Below are positions 1-9,230 of a DNA stretch of 15,717 nucleotides, in pieces. Every line of letters starts with the position of its first letter. Position 1 is the stretch's first letter. Source of the DNA: Smittium culicis. Lineage: Eukaryota > Kickxellomycota > Harpellomycetes > Harpellales > Legeriomycetaceae. The stretch is from NCBI GenBank assembly GCA_001970855.1, contig LSSN01001386.1, positions 1 to 15,717 of the forward strand, read 5' to 3'. Position numbers and translations under genes: made by a program. The notes under the pieces were generated by a model. It saw only the letters and a program-made list of their open reading frames with translations. It made no database searches and was not told the origin of the DNA.

Positions 1-15
1 GGGGGGGGGGGGGGG
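1..15. repeat. Poly-G run at the window edge
   Basis: Fifteen consecutive G open the window, in a sequence otherwise very poor in G and C. Such a run at an exact edge may be a true homopolymer where an assembly broke, or a sequencing artefact: dark cycles are called G in two-colour Illumina chemistry. It is not a recognisable telomere repeat. Confidence 0.9.
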
Positions 16-57
16 TGGTTAAATCTCTTTTATAATGGTCGATACAACATTATTTAA

Positions 58-138
58 CGTAAAGTGCCTAAGATCTGCAAGGCAAAATGTCATAAGAATA
101 TCCTTTTGGTTAGGCGATTGAATCTTAGGTATTTCACG
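58..138. repeat. Imperfect 17-bp inverted repeat
   Basis: Arms 58-74 and 122-138 are complementary at 14 of 17 positions around a 47-base spacer. The left arm ends CCTAAGAT and the right arm starts ATCTTAGG. All three mismatches correspond to transitions (A/G). The surrounding 61-120 line has 23/60 G+C, far above the local background. This could be the end of a small transposon or a hairpin-forming remnant. The family is not recognised. Confidence 0.5.
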
Positions 139-181
139 CTACAAACTCATTAGAAAAGATGTAAGAATAGCCCTATATGTC

Positions 182-205
182 GTGATATAAAAGTCGAAAT
201 ATCAC
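182..205. repeat. Short hairpin, 7-bp perfect arms
   Basis: GTGATAT at 182-188 is exactly complementary to ATATCAC at 199-205, with a 10-base loop. It lies in the same GC-raised patch as the larger inverted repeat. A short stem like this is common by chance in AT-rich DNA, so no function is assigned. Confidence 0.4.
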
Positions 206-240
206 AGATACCCTACTTGGTTTGGATAGGATTGGTTGAG

Positions 241-633
241 AATAATTTGTACTAACTCTTTTTTTTTTTTATATTTGAGAGTTTCTAAACCATGAAAGCT
301 CTTTGTTGAATTTGAATTTATTAGATTGGATATTCATCGTATTTTAATATTATTTGCAGAATTGAAGATGCAATTTGATTTTTCTAATATTTTATTTAAT
401 TTTGAAATTTTTATTTACAAAAAAAAAGGACTCTTTGAATAAGAAATACCCATTTGATAATTAATCTCAACGAATTTTATGTAAAAATGATAATAAATAG
501 CCCTGTATAGAATCTCAAAAAACCCCAGCTATCGAAGTCATATTTATTATATTTAAATCTTAATTGCTAAGTCTGTCTAAATACTAATATAATTAGATTA
601 TAGATGAGAAAAATCTGTAATATTTACCAATAA
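241..633. other. AT-rich stretch without a gene
   Basis: This stretch holds a T12 run at 259-270 and a motif AAATAGCCCTGTATAG near 495 that resembles AGAATAGCCCTATAT near 166. The shared AATAGCCCT core may mark two fragments of one repeat family. No frame of convincing length or composition is present. Confidence 0.5.
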
Positions 634-735
634 AATACCCTCAATCTTAAATTCGACACCTTAACCGGAAAATCTTTTAATCTGCTCTCGGAAAATATCG
701 TGACTCAGAGTAATATATTAGCAGATAGTATGTAG
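634..735 (+). pseudogene. Possible coding remnant, unrecognised
   Basis: An open run of 33 codons lies between TAA at 631-633 and TAG at 733-735; a further 16 codons follow in frame before the next stop. It has no early ATG: the only Met is the last codon. The translation includes DTLTGKSFNLLSENIVTQSN, a mixed, soluble-looking composition unlike the F/I/K/L/N/Y-only translations of random AT-rich DNA nearby. G+C is visibly higher than in the flanks. The length alone is not significant. It may be a fragment of a transposon polyprotein, but I do not recognise the family. Confidence 0.2.
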
Positions 736-968
736 AATAGCGGTATAAATTTTAGGTTTGCATTCTATATAACTATAAATACTTAGAAAATTATATATTA
801 AAGTAAATTTACTTACGGTAACAAATAGAATAGTGCAATTTTTTAGTCTTCTTGCTTTTTATCCTATGTAATAATTTACGTTTAAAAAATTTCGAAATGA
901 TATTCATAGTTAATGTACAATTTTAATATATCTAGTTATAAATTATGTCTATAAAACTTTAATAATAA
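736..968. other. AT-rich stretch, nothing recognised
   Basis: Apart from the short in-frame continuation of the preceding remnant (to the TAG near 784), this is low-complexity AT-rich sequence with no supported feature. Confidence 0.5.
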
Positions 969-1017
969 TTCAAACTTTGATTATTTTTGGATATTTGAGA
1001 AATAATCAAAGTTTGAA
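969..1017. repeat. Perfect 18-bp inverted repeat (hairpin)
   Basis: TTCAAACTTTGATTATTT at 969-986 is exactly complementary to 1000-1017, separated by a 13-base loop (987-999). Pairing stops sharply beyond both ends. A perfect 18-bp arm is notable in DNA where most repeats have decayed. It could be a very small MITE, a recent foldback, or a cruciform-forming site. It lies about 80 bases upstream of the piggyBac-type candidate but outside its TTAA boundary. Confidence 0.75.
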
Positions 1018-1094
1018 AATAATTTCTAAAATTATAAGACCCCAATATCATTAATTTTTTCTTATAACTAATCGTGCTCTTTTTTAATGATTAA

Positions 1095-1289
1095 TTAACC
1101 CTGTCGCGGGCGGTAGACTATTTTTGACCCGCATAATATAGTCAATAGCGTTCAATTAAAATCGTTTAACTCCAGTGCTTTAAAATATATTGGCTTATTG
1201 TATTTTAGCTGTAAATAATAAATTTTCTTATAAACCATAAACGAATTAATAAATTCGATTTTTTAATGTGTTGGAGTTGAAAGGGTTAA
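1095..1289. mobile_element. Candidate piggyBac-type MITE with TTAA target duplication
   Basis: Seen: TTAA at 1095-1098 and again at 1286-1289 flank a 187-bp segment that begins CCCTGTC and ends GAAAGGG. The ends match at 6 of 7 terminal positions. Just inside the left end, GCGGG (1106-1110) and CCCGC (1128-1132) can pair around a T-rich loop. A subterminal inverted repeat (1165-1185 with 1261-1281) matches at 16 of 21 positions, and 4 of its 5 mismatches are transitions. Known: piggyBac transposases insert at TTAA and duplicate it, and the ends typically start CCC and finish GGG. Inferred: a non-autonomous element, because no transposase frame fits in 187 bp. The intact GC-rich left end in a 15-20% G+C setting suggests insertion after, or escape from, local mutational decay. 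The long-range end match is short, so a chance arrangement is possible. Confidence 0.5.
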
Positions 1290-1663
1290 ATCGCTTCTCG
1301 TAAGATTTAAGTAATTGTTTCATCGATCCTCTGAGTATTTTGGTGGTTTTTTTAGTTGATATCATAAAAGCGTTTAACTATTGAACAAGTATTTGTTATT
1401 TGTAAGACTATAAATCATATACCCAAGATAGCTTCATAGAAATTATTATACAAAATTTTAAAATGTATCGTAAATATAGGTAATTAAGATAGTATCATAA
1501 TTTTATCACATAACTGCGTTAATTCAGATGATATTGGAATTTTTGATATTAGAAATCATATATAATATGTATTGATTTGTAGTTACAGCATATTAGTAAT
1601 TTTTATATAAGTATTACTTAATTATTATTTAATTATTGCTAATAGTGTTCTAAAATAGCACTA
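1290..1663. other. AT-rich stretch without a gene
   Basis: After the candidate MITE the sequence returns to AT-rich DNA. I see no open frame, RNA gene or strong repeat here. Confidence 0.5.
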
Positions 1664-1750
1664 CAAGATATATAATAGAAAAAAAAGATATATAAGTCAT
1701 GAAAAGGAAAGAAGGTTTTTTCACAATTTCTGGTTTTTCCTATCTGATCC
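1664..1750 (+). repeat. A-tract/T-tract module, copy 1
   Basis: Anchors in order are CAAGA, an ATATATAATAGAAAAAAAAG stretch, AAGTCATG, GAAGGTTTTTTCAC and GGTTTTTCCT. The same order of anchors recurs at 3206-3303, and part of it at 7661-7710. A TATA-like A-rich segment followed by a pyrimidine tract resembles the promoter part of an LTR, but no LTR ends (TG...CA), target duplication or primer-binding site were found. Family unknown. Confidence 0.35.
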
Positions 1751-2386
1751 TAAATTTTACTTAGTTTTATAATATAGTCAATAAATTAATTATTAAAACC
1801 ATTCATTTAGTTAATGAGCCAATAGGCCATTAAAACTTAATTAATCAATCGCCAATTTTATCTTCCTTGTTGTATTGATTAACCAGAAGGACGAAATATG
1901 GGACTAATTCTAATTTTTCTGATATATCAATCATAATATTGATTACCTATTACATGATAGTTAAATAAATCATATTTCTTGATGCAAAAATCAAGCTTAT
2001 TATCAAGAATAAAACCCTGGGTATATTAACTAGAGGATAGCGTTCATAAAATAAGGCTTAGCTTTTGTTAACATATTTTGCTCTAAATTTCTTAGTCCTT
2101 ATCCTGACTCAAAAATATTATTCTTTAATAATTCTTAATTTAATCTTTTTATTTCTAAATCTAATTTACATTTTATAAATAAAACTTTATTTATCTCTAG
2201 CCCATGAAATTTTAAATGTTTTTCATTTATATCGAGATTATTAAATAAGTCAAATCCATTCCCTGTATAGTTATAATTATAAAGATTGCATTATTTATTA
2301 AGATAATGTAAAATTTTCTTTACAGACCTCTGTTTTTATCAATACGCATTATATGGTATCAACTAATTTATATTTAATATTTTCGT
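1751..2386. other. AT-rich stretch without a gene
   Basis: This contains a slightly GC-raised patch around 1811-1910 that includes GAGCCAATAGGCCATTAAAA near 1816. In-frame stops break every reading there. Nothing else can be supported. Confidence 0.45.
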
Positions 2387-2402
2387 AAAAAAAATTTTTT
2401 TT
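2387..2402. repeat. A8T8 palindrome
   Basis: Eight A followed by eight T form a perfect 16-bp palindrome. A-tracts of this kind are intrinsically rigid or bent and tend to exclude nucleosomes. In such AT-rich DNA this may have no function. Confidence 0.6.
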
Positions 2403-2942
2403 AGGTTCCAAATTAGTAAAACAGTGAGCTTTATTTATTATAAGTGATTAAGAATAAAAAATCTAAGTTTTAGACGTTTCTTTATTCTCCTAATTTAATA
2501 GTTATACTCTAAATAAGATCATATTTTAGCTAAGAAAAAGTTTTGGATAGATATTAACCATATATTTTAACCTTCTATTTTGGAATCTCAAAATATCCAT
2601 AACTAAATAAATAATTTTTTAACCAATAATAATTCAGATTTAATTTATCTTCTCGTTCATAATTTTTTATTCTGTGAATGCTAGCTATTATACTTTTAAT
2701 ATAAGATAATATAATTTAAATAATGTATAAGAGTGTACGGGGTCATGAGAAAAAAGTCATTCTTTTAATTCTATTTTTTTACCTATTCCATAAAACATGC
2801 TGTATAAAATATTAAGCTATATGTAAGTATAAAATTATTTCTAATCATGAATCATGATGAATCGCTATAACTAACCTAATCTTTATAAATTATAGGAAAT
2901 AATAATTTATTATTCATTAATAACACTTATGAAATTCTGGGT
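2403..2942. other. AT-rich stretch without a gene
   Basis: Near 2749 the string GAGAAAAAAGTCATTC, followed by a T-run with ACC and ATTCC, loosely resembles the A-tract/T-tract module but is too short to count as a copy. A 7-bp tandem (AATCATG twice, 2843-2856) is present. No coding signal was seen. Confidence 0.4.
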
Positions 2943-3004
2943 CAATTTAATTAATTTTTTATGATGAAAATCATTTTTTAAATTGATTAGAGCATTCGCT
3001 CCTA
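2943..3004. repeat. Cluster of short inverted repeats
   Basis: CAATTTAA (2943-2950) pairs with TTAAATTG (2978-2985), enclosing an inner hairpin ATGAT-GAAA-ATCAT (2961-2974). Immediately after it, TTAGAGC and GCTCCTAA (2986-3004) form another stem with one bulged base and loop ATTC. This could be a degenerate foldback element. The arms are short, so chance is a real alternative. Confidence 0.4.
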
Positions 3005-3051
3005 ATAATTATCTAATAATTGTAAGTATCATGATTATAATCAAAGGTGTT

Positions 3052-3071
3052 ATTGAAATGAATTGAAATGA
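3052..3071. repeat. Perfect 10-bp tandem duplication
   Basis: ATTGAAATGA occurs twice head to tail (3052-3061 and 3062-3071). It is a simple local duplication with no assigned role. Confidence 0.7.
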
Positions 3072-3205
3072 TTTTACAAGCGCTCTGATGAGATAGATAA
3101 AATGCGCTATAACAATAAAATCAGTATTTTCTTATTTTCGATTTATAATTTTTAATGTACAAGGGGTAAACTATAAATAATCCTGAAAAATTCTATCAGA
3201 AATAA

Positions 3206-3303
3206 CAAGAAAATATATATAAAAGAAAAAAAGTCATATAATAATAAGTACCAGGTCGAGAGAATAGGTTTTTTTACCTTCATATGGGTTTTCCTCATTC
3301 CTT
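3206..3303 (+). repeat. A-tract/T-tract module, copy 2
   Basis: CAAGA, a TATATATAAAAGAAAAAAAG stretch, AAGTACC, GAATAGGTTTTTTTACC and GGTTTTCCTCATTCC occur in the same order and at similar spacing as in copy 1 (1664-1750). It lies about 140 bases before the short frame at 3443. The TATATATAAAAG string would be a plausible TATA element, but promoter activity is conjecture. Confidence 0.35.
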
Positions 3304-3442
3304 AAATTATTATTTTTATTTATTTATTTTAATTATCATGCTATAATTTAATTATTATTTTAGTAAAGAATCTTCAAATACCTAATTAATTATTTGCTAA
3401 TGCTTTAATTTAATTTAATTAAGTTATACAAAATAAGCACCT

Positions 3443-3532
3443 ATGGATAAACAGAGTGCCGACAGTATCAATCAAATCTTAGCTATTTATACTTTACTAA
3501 TTGGGGTGACACTTTTAATAGAGATTAGATAA
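3443..3532 (+). CDS. Possible 29-codon small ORF or remnant with hydrophobic segment
   Basis: ATG at 3443-3445 opens 29 codons to TAA at 3530-3532. The N-terminus MDKQSADSINQ is polar and mixed. It is followed by a hydrophobic run of about 17 residues (ILAIYTLLIGVTLLIEI) of a length that could span a membrane, and a final Arg. Codon content is less AT-driven than in the surroundings (GCC, GAC, ATC, GGG, GTG, ACA). The length is not significant by itself. It may be a decayed polyprotein piece or a micropeptide gene. I do not recognise it. Confidence 0.2.
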   Translation: MDKQSADSINQILAIYTLLIGVTLLIEIR

Positions 3533-3682
3533 TTGATTCCGTGTCAATTTAAGCGTTTTATATTTTATTCATATACTTCAAATGATTTTCCCCCCATTTT
3601 TTGTCATTTATTGGATTTTTTATAAATTTTAGTTTTAAGAATAGTAAATTTGAGCTTTAATTAGCTAAGATACTCAATTGAA

Positions 3683-3790
3683 TCATATGTATGCGAATAA
3701 TTTATATATATTTGAAAAATCATCCCAAATCCGACTTATTATTGATTTGTTTTTAAAATTAATTGTACTCGACCAATCCATACTGGTCAT
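3683..3790 (-). pseudogene. Possible 35-codon remnant on the minus strand
   Basis: On the minus strand, ATG (complement of 3788-3790) opens 35 codons ending in TGA (complement of 3683-3685). The start reads MTSMDWSSTINFKNKS, with two Trp in the frame and a composition unlike random AT translation. The patch 3771-3890 is GC-raised and includes GACCA/TGGTC arms (3771-3775, 3784-3788). Frames of this length arise often by chance here, so this is a weak call. Family not recognised. Confidence 0.15.
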
Positions 3791-3832
3791 AATTACGGCT
3801 GTTTATGCTAATGTTAAGAAATCTTATTAAAA

Positions 3833-3851
3833 ATAGGCGCAGAGAGCCTAT
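3833..3851. repeat. Perfect 6-bp hairpin in a GC-raised patch
   Basis: ATAGGC (3833-3838) pairs exactly with GCCTAT (3846-3851) across a 7-base loop. The following bases to about 3880 are also unusually rich in C and G. A tRNA-like fold was considered but no matching B box is present. Confidence 0.4.
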
Positions 3852-5259
3852 CACTATCTGCTCACCACAATCCCTGGATTTAGAAACCATATAAAATTTC
3901 AATTCTATCCTTTATAAATTAGAACTTTACACTTTTTTTAGTTAAGCTTTTCAATTTATATCTAGAATTCATTAAATCTAACCCTTTCGATTTTAATTTT
4001 GTAAAAATTTGTTCACTCACAAGAAACTGGTCCTTAATATTAGATATTGGATTTTTTGATTATTTCATTTATTAATTAATATTATTTTATTCATATTACT
4101 TGATTAATATTACTTCCTGTAAATCATTATTATTCTATCCTATAATAACTTATCTACCTTTCATGAAATTAACTGCTTTTTTGATGTGAGGTATTTTTTT
4201 TTGGTAATTTTATTAAGTTGATGTTCATTTTTGCAGTTTCTTATTAAGGATGGTATTTTTCAGATATTATTCAATATTGTAAAAAATAGAATTAAAGTAT
4301 TAAAGTTAATATGAATAATACTTGTTGAAGAAATAAAAACCAACGATATTTTATAATTCTGGCCTTTTAATTGTGTTTTTATGACTTTTTTTATGATTTA
4401 TGTACTTTATTGTTGAAATAAGATATAATAGAAAAGATTTTTAATAATTTGATCAGTGTTTATCATAAATATGAAATAAACCTTTTCAATTATAACATTC
4501 ATAATGACTGAAATACTTTTTTGAATTTATCTATGCTATATGGATTTAATATTGCATATTTTGAAGTATTTCTTTAGGTATAGAATTGTATTTGAATCAT
4601 TTTTTCTAATTTATAATTAATTATAGAGCTCAATAGAAAATTTTTGGTTTATAAAGAATATTCATATATTAATTTTACCAATATACGCTCGAAATAGATT
4701 TTTGAGCGTTTTATATTCAATGCATAACGATCTGTACTTGAGATTTTATGTTGTTGCTTTAAGTGACTAGTATTTACTATGATATGAATTTAATTAAAAA
4801 ATTGTTTTTGATAGGGTTTTATTAACTTTTTCATATGATATCTTTCATAATTTTTTTTAATATAAAATGTTTAAAATAGATTGAAATAATAATATTTATC
4901 ATAGTATTATAGTAAAAATAAAGTTAATAGTAGTTATTTTAAAAAGATGTTTATTATTTTAGCCATAAATCATATTGGTGTTGAATAAAAAATCTTTTAC
5001 TTTGAGAAACTTGATTTTATATTATATAACTAATTAAACCACAAGCATGATTTTTGTATACATTCAGTACTAAATTTGTTTACTTGAACTAAGAATTTGA
5101 CTACGGCCGATTTATATACTGTTTATGATATAATATTTCATGCTCTGACAATTTGTACAATATTATATTATAGATTTTTTTTTATTATAATACATTATTC
5201 AATTGAGCGGAATTTTTCTTACATGCTTCCAATTTTTTTGTCATATTTTGTATTTTATC
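3852..5259. other. Long gene-less stretch, partly T-rich on the + strand
   Basis: After the patch ending near 3880, about 4.1-4.9 kb is T-rich on the given strand with many T-runs. CTAACCCTTTCGATTTT near 3979 resembles the inward sequence of the right end of the MITE candidate, but it has no TTAA boundary and no partner end. No gene, RNA gene or long repeat was seen. Confidence 0.5.
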
Positions 5260-5291
5260 GTATATTTTAATATTTTAAAATTAAAATATAC
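5260..5291. repeat. Perfect 12-bp inverted repeat
   Basis: GTATATTTTAAT (5260-5271) is exactly complementary to ATTAAAATATAC (5280-5291) with an 8-base loop. Pairing does not continue outward. It is almost entirely A and T, so chance formation is more likely than for the 969-1017 hairpin. Confidence 0.6.
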
Positions 5292-6368
5292 AAACTAAAA
5301 TCGAATAAGTTATAATTTCTAAGGGCTATATAAATAGATTTAATAGTCACTTTTTTGTAATTTAGATTATTTGATACATCTTAATAAGTTAAAATTAAAT
5401 ACTTCAATTGCATAAGGCGTATAACTCATTATTTAACTTGGTGAAACATCAAAATTTTTTTAGGAAATAATTTAATGATAACTGCTGGAGATTTTTTGAT
5501 ATGTTTTTTTTAGCCCGATTTCAAATTACCACTAATTACTTAATAATTATTAATTATAATGATTCATTGATTTGAAATATTCTCTTCGATCTTAAATCGA
5601 ATATAAAACATCAATGGAATTTGATTAAGGTCTGAAATTGTTTCGTTTAAATTAATTTTGGTAAATTTAGAAATTTTTTGATCGAAAATAATATATTTTA
5701 ATTTTCATTTAGATCACATGATATAGCTAAAATTTTCTAATGGATAAAAAAATCAATCTAAATAACATGCTATCTTGTCCAAAAAATTTTTAAATCCGTA
5801 TAATTAAAAAATATCCTAATATTATTTATGAAGTATGAATATTTTTTTATGCTACTATTTCCTATTTTAATACTATTTATTATTCATATTATTCATAGGA
5901 TTCTTGCACTGGAAAAATCGAATCTTTCATTTCAGGATAGAATTTTTTATCTATTTGGGTTTTTATTTTTAAATATAGGACAAAAATTTAGTCAATTTCT
6001 AATTTAATAGATTATTTTAATCAATATATAAAAAAATAATAATCAAAAATTTATAAAAATTTTTTAATTAAGTAAAAATATAGAAAAAATTGTTTTATTT
6101 TCTATTTTTTTTTGGTTTTTTTATGATATTAAGCTGTATATTTTAAATTATTATAATATTTATGTGCTAAGTTAATAATAGTTTTATATAATCGTCCCTA
6201 TACAGAAATTAAAACCCTTTATTTACTTACTAGCCAAATTTTTTTAACTTAATTGATTTATATTATTTGATTATTCAGATAATGGAGCTAAAAGTCTTTG
6301 AATATAAATTTGTATAATTTATTCAATTAAATCCATTATTTGATACATGTTGTGGTATTATTGTGCCC
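5292..6368. other. Gene-less AT-rich stretch
   Basis: A small perfect stem, TTCGAT-CTTAA-ATCGAA, lies near 5585. The remainder is AT-rich with long A and T runs, and I could assign nothing else. Confidence 0.5.
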
Positions 6369-6392
6369 ACTTACCTAGTTTTCTAGATAAGT
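6369..6392. repeat. 10-bp hairpin with one C/A mismatch
   Basis: ACTTACCTAG (6369-6378) and CTAGATAAGT (6383-6392) pair around a TTTT loop at 9 of 10 positions. The single C/A mismatch (6374 against 6387) is what one G-to-A change in a once perfect stem would leave. Confidence 0.55.
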
Positions 6393-7212
6393 TTTTGAAT
6401 TTTATATTTTTGTTAATTTGTATTTAGTAATTAAAATGCATTTAACACAATGACAGTAAGTTAATTTTATTTTTGTAGATTTTTTATTGAAGTATATGTT
6501 AATGATAGTTTAAGAAAAAAAGTTTTTATCTTGAAATTGATACTTTAACTCAAAGGAAAAGTGACCGAAATTTTTTTTCCCCAAAAAATAAATACCATTT
6601 TCCTAAAGATTTTTTACTATCGATACATCTTTTAATGATGAAATTTCGATTACTCATCTGAGTATCCGTGTAAAATTAGTAAATGATAAGATAAAGTAAG
6701 ATAAAGTAAACTTGGAGACGTAAATTTAAGTTGAGCATAAAAGTTATTGGATGAAAATACTCAACGAGAAAACTTCATTAATCATTTATGTCTTATAATT
6801 GGCAGAAGTTATTTATATTCTGTCTCGCAATCGGTTTCCACTTCATAATATATTATAAGAATTTAAACTTAAAATTCACAATGAAACTCAGTTAGAGTAT
6901 AATGACTAGTTAGAGATATAAATTAATTTATTATTTTATTGATATTTTAGAATTTATGTGGAATGGTAGGTAATATTATGCCAAGATAATTAAATAAACT
7001 CATTATAATGATTCGAGTAAAATATAAATCACGTAAAATTAATTATTAGAGGTTATGTTAAAAATTAATTGATTATAGTGAATAATTTATATTGGTATAA
7101 TTTTGTATAGTGAAAGAGTGGTAATTTTTTTAGTGAGATTCCTAAATATCCCATATATTTCAATTTTATAATATTACCTTTTTTATTTTTTTGTTTTCTC
7201 TCCATTATTTTT
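6393..7212. other. Gene-less AT-rich stretch with a 10-bp tandem
   Basis: AGATAAAGTA is perfectly duplicated at 6689-6698 and 6699-6708, and a mildly GC-raised patch surrounds it (about 6640-6840). In-frame stops break all readings. Confidence 0.5.
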
Positions 7213-7265
7213 TATATATATTAATTAATATATATATTAATTAATATATATATTAATTAATATAT
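7213..7265. repeat. Tandem array of a palindromic 16-bp unit
   Basis: The unit TTAATTAATATATATA repeats without error at 7221-7236 and 7237-7252 and continues partially on both sides, giving about 3.3 units over 53 bp made only of A and T. The array reads nearly the same on both strands, so it can extrude cruciforms. It is an AT-rich minisatellite and a possible breakage or slippage site. Confidence 0.8.
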
Positions 7266-8879
7266 TATAAAATTATAAAATTATTAAATTTATCATTTAT
7301 CCTGCTGCAACTATATCGGTCTTTAATAGTGACTATCTATTTTTATTTTATGGTTATATTTATTATTATTATCAATAAAGATGGAATTGATATTAAAAAT
7401 AGTTTATTAGATATAATATAGCGAATTAAGATAATAAAATTGTGTGTAAGGCACGTAAAATGGCTTGATCCACCGATAAACTTGGTATTAGAGAAATAAA
7501 TTTGGTTTAATCTTTTATTTTATTTTATTTATTACAACTGAGATTAACTAAAGATCACCACGATTTTCTAAAGATTAATTAATATTACATATTCTAATAA
7601 AAATGAAAAAGTGAAATTATAGAACAAATTAATGTAAATATCTTATACAAACTAAGAATCCATAAAAGAGAAAAAAAGCTTTTTCGGTGAATAAATCCCT
7701 GTTTCACAACTATTAATGTCATATTATTATTTAAATATAATTCCCATACATTTATATATATAATTTAACCAATATAAACAGTTTCTCAAGAATGAAAGTT
7801 GATCGTTAATTGGTGTTTCGAGTTACTCTATTGGCCGAATGAAAACATCTTGTAATAAATATTTAATGTAACTTATTTTTTTCATTTAGTTATATACTAA
7901 TGGATTGTGAAAAATATTTTTATTAAGTTCTTTAGTAATATTATTTAATATATATTTATTTTATACTGTGTCAAATATTTGAAGCTCAGAGGCTGTTATT
8001 TGCAGATATTTTTATCGTACTAGCCTTATTCAAATTTCTAGCAGCTCCAAATGATTTCTTTGTATTTTTGTTATTCGATATTTAGGAAAATTTTTTAGCT
8101 AATTTCTATTTAAAATACTAATTCAATTGACTATCATATTAGTTATTTGAAGAATAGTATTTTTTTTTTATAAAAATTATAAAAAATACCCAAATCATAT
8201 AAAACTTTTAATTTTGTATAATTCATGAATTTATTTCTACCCACCCCGAAAATAAACGAGTATAAATTATTTAATCATCACTAGTTGTGATCATATAACT
8301 TTACTATATTTTAATTATAAAATTAATTATTTTTTGTAAAAACTATTGCTATAAAAACATAGGTATATAATTGAATAATATTATAATTTAAAAAATCCAT
8401 TATTTCAACTAAAATATAGAATAATAAAGTAATAATACATATTTTTAGTTTGTATTGGTAGTTGATGGATCAATTTATGTATTTTAATTTAATATTTGTA
8501 TTTATATTATTCTATTAGAATTATATCACATTATGTTAAAAAATTAAAATACTCTTTAATCAGATTATGTAGTCTATTAACAAAATTTTGACGCTTGTAT
8601 TGCACAAAAATTGTGTTTTTTAATGGAGAATTTTTATCAATAAATACGATAATATAATAAAGAGTTTCTTTAATTAATTATTTATCAAATTTCATATATA
8701 ATTTCTAAAACTACTATATTTTTTACAAATTATAAATGTATACTCGATAAATAAAAGTATACATCAACTTATAAGTAAATATAACCCAAAAAATCAATAA
8801 AAAAAAAACCTTCAATTTCTATAGTATCTTTTATAGGTGCTTATTAAGGGAAAACTGGATATAATTTCAATTTTTTATG
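7266..8879. other. Gene-less stretch with module copy 3 and short GC-raised islands
   Basis: A partial copy of the A-tract/T-tract module lies at 7661-7710 (CATAAAAGAGAAAAAAAG, then CTTTTTC), including a palindrome-like A-tract/T-tract. GC-raised islands occur around 7440-7490, 7790-7850 and 7981-8060. The last lies in a + strand run of 48 codons without Met (7939-8085, ending TAG) whose second half reads AQRLLFADIFIVLALFKF, and the opposite strand is also partly open there. These could be transposon fragments. None can be named. Confidence 0.35.
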
Positions 8880-8936
8880 AAAATAAATTCAATATTAAAA
8901 TTTTTTTATCAGAATTAAAATAAATTCAGTATTAAA
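8880..8936. repeat. 20-bp direct repeat pair
   Basis: 8880-8899 and 8917-8936 agree at 19 of 20 positions (AAAATAAATTCA then A or G then TATTAAA). The only difference is an A/G transition. The copies start 37 bases apart. Confidence 0.6.
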
Positions 8937-9190
8937 TTCCATTTTGTGTTTAATTTTTTAATATAAATTTATTAACTAGACAATAATATCTGTATATGGC
9001 ATAAAAAATTTTTATACGATATTATTTTATTTAAACATGATTATATTTAAATATTATTTTATATAAAATTTTAGATTTTTAATTAAAAAATTATAAATTA
9101 TTAGCATCATTCTCCCTCAATTTACTCTTGGCGATATTAAATAGTCATATATTATTATTTTAATATAAATGACACTTTATTTTTCAATCC

Positions 9191-9230
9191 TATTATTTTT
9201 AGAATATTATTTTTAGAATATTATTTTTTA
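9191..9230. repeat. 14-bp tandem repeat, about 2.7 units
   Basis: TATTATTTTTAGAA occurs at 9191-9204 and 9205-9218, followed by a partial third copy. It is a low-complexity minisatellite with no sign of function. Confidence 0.7.

Noticed and set aside
3830..3890. tRNA-like segment
   Set aside because: Only one short stem forms; no B-box consensus, acceptor stem or anticodon arm could be found.
3979..4000. Second piggyBac-type end (CTAACCCTTTCGATTTT)
   Set aside because: The preceding tetranucleotide is CTAA, not TTAA, and there is no matching GGG end at a plausible distance.
7343..7519. 58-codon stop-free run on the minus strand containing KFIGGSSHFTC
   Set aside because: It has no Met, its length is expected by chance, the second half is I/L/N-rich low complexity, and I recognise no family.
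1818..7835. Possible inverted similarity between 1818-1850 and 7801-7835 (shared GCCAATAG / CTATTGGC and AATTAA blocks)
   Set aside because: The alignment needs several gaps, and outside an 8-base core it rests on AT-rich blocks. The relative orientation also disagrees with that of the neighbouring module copies.
7939..8085. 48-codon stop-free run on the + strand
   Set aside because: It has no Met, the opposite strand is also partly open, and there is no motif. It is kept only as a GC-raised island in the regional note.
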